From MGBC163016 sp964631345 (GTDB taxonomy: Bacteria; Actinomycetota; Coriobacteriia; Coriobacteriales; Eggerthellaceae), in assembly GCA_964631345.1 (NCBI GenBank), contig CAZVWE010000006.1:1-64000 (forward strand): 64,000 nucleotides of DNA, given 5' to 3'. Of the stretch, positions 61,624 to 64,000 are shown one piece after another. Positions within the stretch are counted from its first letter, which is position 1; each line of letters begins with the position of its first letter. Made by a program: the position numbers and the translations under genes. Under the pieces are notes generated by a model. The model saw nothing but the letters and a program-made list of their open reading frames with translations. It made no database searches and was not told the DNA's origin.

Positions 61624-62679
61624 TCATGATAAAGGATTCATTTTACTCATTGGAGTTTTTACCTTTAATGCATTTTTGGATACCCGACGATTCTCCGCCC
61701 TTAAAACCAAAGCGAGCAATTTCCCGGTCAGGTTGTAACCAAGCAGATCATATGCCTTCTTTGCATACGATACTCGCGGGTTTAAATCATAATCAAGAAT
61801 CCAAGCATGCTCTTTTTGATGTCTACGAGCCTCCTTGAACGAATCTTGGTTCTCATAGAATGCCCACCCCATAAAAAGAACGTATATGTAAGCAAGGAAA
61901 GATAAAGAGATATGTTTTCTGAAATCATCCAACACTTCAGATTCTGAAATGTTGCGATCCAGTATGTAGGAGATGTCATCAAGCGTTTTTGATGAAACGG
62001 GCTTGCTGCTCTGAGAAGTTTCTGAACGCCTTCTCCATAGATAGAACGGCTTCGACATCCATGAAATGCTGTTTATACTTCTGAGAAGACGACAGGACCA
62101 GTCGCTATCCTCATTGTGGGCGCACCCTTCAAGGAAATAGAGATCGTTTTCGATTACTATCTTGCGCCTTACGGTCTTGGCGCAAGCTGAAGAGAAATAC
62201 AACCCTCTCTTGATCATGTGTTCAATGGATGTCTCAAACGAATTGACATCCATATGACTTTGCATATTTGCATCTTCTTGAGGATATTCTTTATAACCAG
62301 TGGCACTCCAGTATTCTCCGATGTTATAACAAACGGCATCAGGAAAATCGCTATCGATGATATGCGCCTTTAAAGCCTCGACGCTGTCACTACCATCCCA
62401 TAAATCATCGCTATCCATAAACGTGATGTAATCGCCCTTTGCGTTTTTTATTCCCACATTTCTCGCAGCTGAGACACCCCTGTTTTCATCTTGGACAAAC
62501 AGACGAAAACGATCATCATCGGATTCGAATTCCGAACATATTTCCACAGAAGAATCTTGCGACCCATCGTCCACGATTATGACTTCAAAATCACGAGATG
62601 ATTGGCGACGCAAAGAATCAAGACATGCTTCGATATATTTTTCGCAATTATATACAGGAATGATTACAGATAAAAACAA
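61624..62679 (-). CDS. family 2 glycosyltransferase
   Basis: I start it at a TTG at 62679 (351 aa), 11 bases after AAGGAG, giving LFLSVIIPVYNCEKYIEA at the N terminus; an ATG at 62763 would add 28 residues unlike the family. VDDGSQDSS and the DxD-type FMDSDDLWDG motif are present, with GCAHNEDSDWSCRLLRS in the acceptor region. It belongs to the EpsJ/WcaA group and shares no operon overlap. Confidence 0.85.
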   Translation of the reverse strand: MFLSVIIPVYNCEKYIEACLDSLRRQSSRDFEVIIVDDGSQDSSVEICSEFESDDDRFRLFVQDENRGVSAARNVGIKNAKGDYITFMDSDDLWDGSDSVEALKAHIIDSDFPDAVCYNIGEYWSATGYKEYPQEDANMQSHMDVNSFETSIEHMIKRGLYFSSACAKTVRRKIVIENDLYFLEGCAHNEDSDWSCRLLRSINSISWMSKPFYLWRRRSETSQSSKPVSSKTLDDISYILDRNISESEVLDDFRKHISLSFLAYIYVLFMGWAFYENQDSFKEARRHQKEHAWILDYDLNPRVSYAKKAYDLLGYNLTGKLLALVLRAENRRVSKNALKVKTPMSKMNPLS

Positions 62680-62845
62680 TTGGAGCGCCACTCCTTGCTC
62701 ATCATCGTTCTTTGACAATGTATTTGCATATGCATGCCTAACAATACTATGGCATGATAGCATCTATGTTATTAGTTTGACTTTATGCGATCGCACTTCT
62801 TCGCAAAGGTCTATTGGAGACTTAATCAAGAAGAGGAAGTCAGAA

Positions 62846-63718
62846 ATGGCGCGTTTTTGTGTTTTCACCCCAACTTATAATCGAGCATACACTCTGCGAC
62901 GTTTGTACGAGAGCCTTGTGAGGCAAACATTCCATGATTTTCATTGGCTCATCATTGATGACGGATCTACCGATGATACAGAAGAACTCGTTTCAAGTTT
63001 TATAAGCGAAGACAACCTAAATATAACGTATTTAAAAACAGATAATGGAGGAAAGCAAAGAGCGATGAACCTTGCTGCAACGCGCAGTGAGGATGATCTC
63101 TTCATGTGTGTCGACTCAGATGATTATCTCACCGACAATGCATTGGCTGATATCAACTCAAAATGGAAAGAGTATGAGCATAATGCCAAAATCGCCGGTT
63201 TACTAGCCTTACGTGGCGTCGACCCTCAATCCCCGCTATACGATTATTTTCCTTCGGGAATCACTACTGTAAATGCTTGGGATCTTTATGAGATATACGG
63301 ATTTAAGGGCGATCTGTTGCATGTATACCGAACCGACATAATGCGAGATAATCCATCGGTTGTCGCAGATGGCGAGAAATTTATCTCAGAAGGCTACTAT
63401 ATCCATAAGATCGCACAACAATATGATATGGGGCTTCTTGATGAGGTTGTATATGTTGGCGGATACCTTCCGGATGGTTACTCGAATCATGCAAGAGATT
63501 TGGCGAAGAACAACCCAAATGGCTATGCGCTAAACAAAAAACTTGCAATAGAAATGTCTAAGAAGTTATCGTCTAAGTTCTATAACTCTATTCTCTACTT
63601 AGCTGGATGCAGCATGGCCGGTAAATTCACTCAAGGTATCAAAGAGGCTCCATATAAGGGTATAGCTATTTTATGCGCCATTCCTGCGCTAGTAGCTTGC
63701 AAGGTTGTCTTTAAATAG
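62846..63718 (+). CDS. family 2 glycosyltransferase
   Basis: 290 aa from the ATG at 62846, seven bases after GAGGAA; a longer in-frame start at 62579 overlaps the divergent gene and is unlikely. CVFTPTYNRAYTLRRLYESL, IDDGSTDDT and CVDSDDYLTD are the nucleotide and metal motifs. GGYLPDGYSNHARDL in the C-terminal part resembles glycosyltransferases next to polymer-decoration genes. It is adjacent to a DUF2304 membrane protein on the other strand. Confidence 0.88.
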   Translation: MARFCVFTPTYNRAYTLRRLYESLVRQTFHDFHWLIIDDGSTDDTEELVSSFISEDNLNITYLKTDNGGKQRAMNLAATRSEDDLFMCVDSDDYLTDNALADINSKWKEYEHNAKIAGLLALRGVDPQSPLYDYFPSGITTVNAWDLYEIYGFKGDLLHVYRTDIMRDNPSVVADGEKFISEGYYIHKIAQQYDMGLLDEVVYVGGYLPDGYSNHARDLAKNNPNGYALNKKLAIEMSKKLSSKFYNSILYLAGCSMAGKFTQGIKEAPYKGIAILCAIPALVACKVVFK

Positions 63719-63736
63719 GGATGACAGAAGCTTGTT

Positions 63737-64000
63737 TCATCCCCTATCTTTTTCGATTTCCGATTTGTTCTCAATTTCTTGAAGCTTATCTTTTGCCGCA
63801 AGATTATCGAGTGCTATCTGCTGTGTAAGTAAAGCCACCTTGCTCCTGAGCTTAGAAAGTTCAACTGTCGTTGCAAATTCGCGAAGAAGAAGAACAGCTA
63901 TCACATAGATGAATACCAAGTTTGCAGGCGATTGGAACCCAAATAAGCTTGAAAAAAAGTAAGCAATTGGTGGAAATACGGCAAGAATAATCAGCGACAC
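63737..64000 (-). CDS. DUF2304 membrane protein, truncated by window end
   Basis: 87 visible residues: two membrane helices (LIILAVFPPIAYFFSSLFGF, ANLVFIYVIAVLLLRE) joined by GFQSPANL, then a charged coiled coil with repeated Lys/Glu. This matches the DUF2304 family (about 115 aa), whose genes usually sit beside GT2 enzymes and sugar-modifying genes. The first 30 or so residues lie beyond the window. Confidence 0.8.
   Translation of the reverse strand: MSLIILAVFPPIAYFFSSLFGFQSPANLVFIYVIAVLLLREFATTVELSKLRSKVALLTQQIALDNLAAKDKLQEIENKSEIEKDRG

Noticed and set aside
1..64000. Prophage, insertion sequence or integrated element
   Set aside because: No transposase, integrase, phage structural gene or flanking att-type repeat was found; the tRNA genes present are intact with no adjacent integrase.

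Overview
The window looks like chromosomal DNA of a low-to-mid GC, Gram-positive-type, host-associated anaerobe. The best guess is an actinobacterium of class Coriobacteriia (an Atopobium/Fannyhessea-like lineage). The guess rests on gene content: an arginine deiminase operon, a RicT-type PSP1 protein, ThyX, a two-subunit class I fumarase, LCP and LicD cell-wall proteins, and no outer-membrane genes. The taxonomy is an inference; no rRNA is present. I see no prophage, insertion sequence or CRISPR array.

Layout. 0-5.4 kb: tRNA-His, argS and a minus-strand arginine deiminase operon read arcA-arcB-arcC. 5.6-10.1 kb: tRNA-Arg, a secreted M23 peptidase, tRNA-Gly, an SDR and an aldehyde dehydrogenase, tRNA-Pro. 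10.1-18.4 kb: rdgB-murI-L,D-transpeptidase, dinB, tRNA-Thr, a two-gene radical SAM DNA-repair candidate pair, pyrE. 18.6-22.8 kb (plus strand): a small unknown protein, an enlarged M42 peptidase, smpB, a very acidic unknown protein and ssrA. 22.8-32.9 kb (minus strand): a PflA-like radical SAM protein, a degenerate dehydrogenase-like protein, two DegV proteins, pncB, ricT, holB, tmk and malic enzyme, mostly overlapping or nearly so. 33-34.5 kb: fumarase subunits, diverging from malic enzyme. 34.5-39.8 kb: topoisomerase I, a DUF1385 membrane protein, thyX and a lone Hpt protein.

39.9-64 kb is a large cell-envelope region. It holds an LCP ligase, a polysaccharide deacetylase, a TagO/WecA-like priming transferase, five family-2 glycosyltransferases, a flippase, a sulfatase-fold membrane protein, and a YidC-like domain fused to a CDP-glycerol glycerophosphotransferase. 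It also has what looks like two head-group import and activation modules. One is an NCS1 transporter with a small membrane protein, divergent from an HTH-cytidylyltransferase-choline kinase fusion (LicC+LicA). The other is an FbpB/2-aminoethylphosphonate-type ABC transporter followed by a kinase-less HTH-cytidylyltransferase. Two LicD phosphotransferases follow. Together they suggest a teichoic-acid-like polymer decorated with phosphocholine and possibly a second, phosphonate-like group.

A second theme is short imperfect tandem duplications (12-28 bp periods) at or just after stop codons at about nine places, plus an (AGTT)6 tract in the leader of the priming transferase gene.
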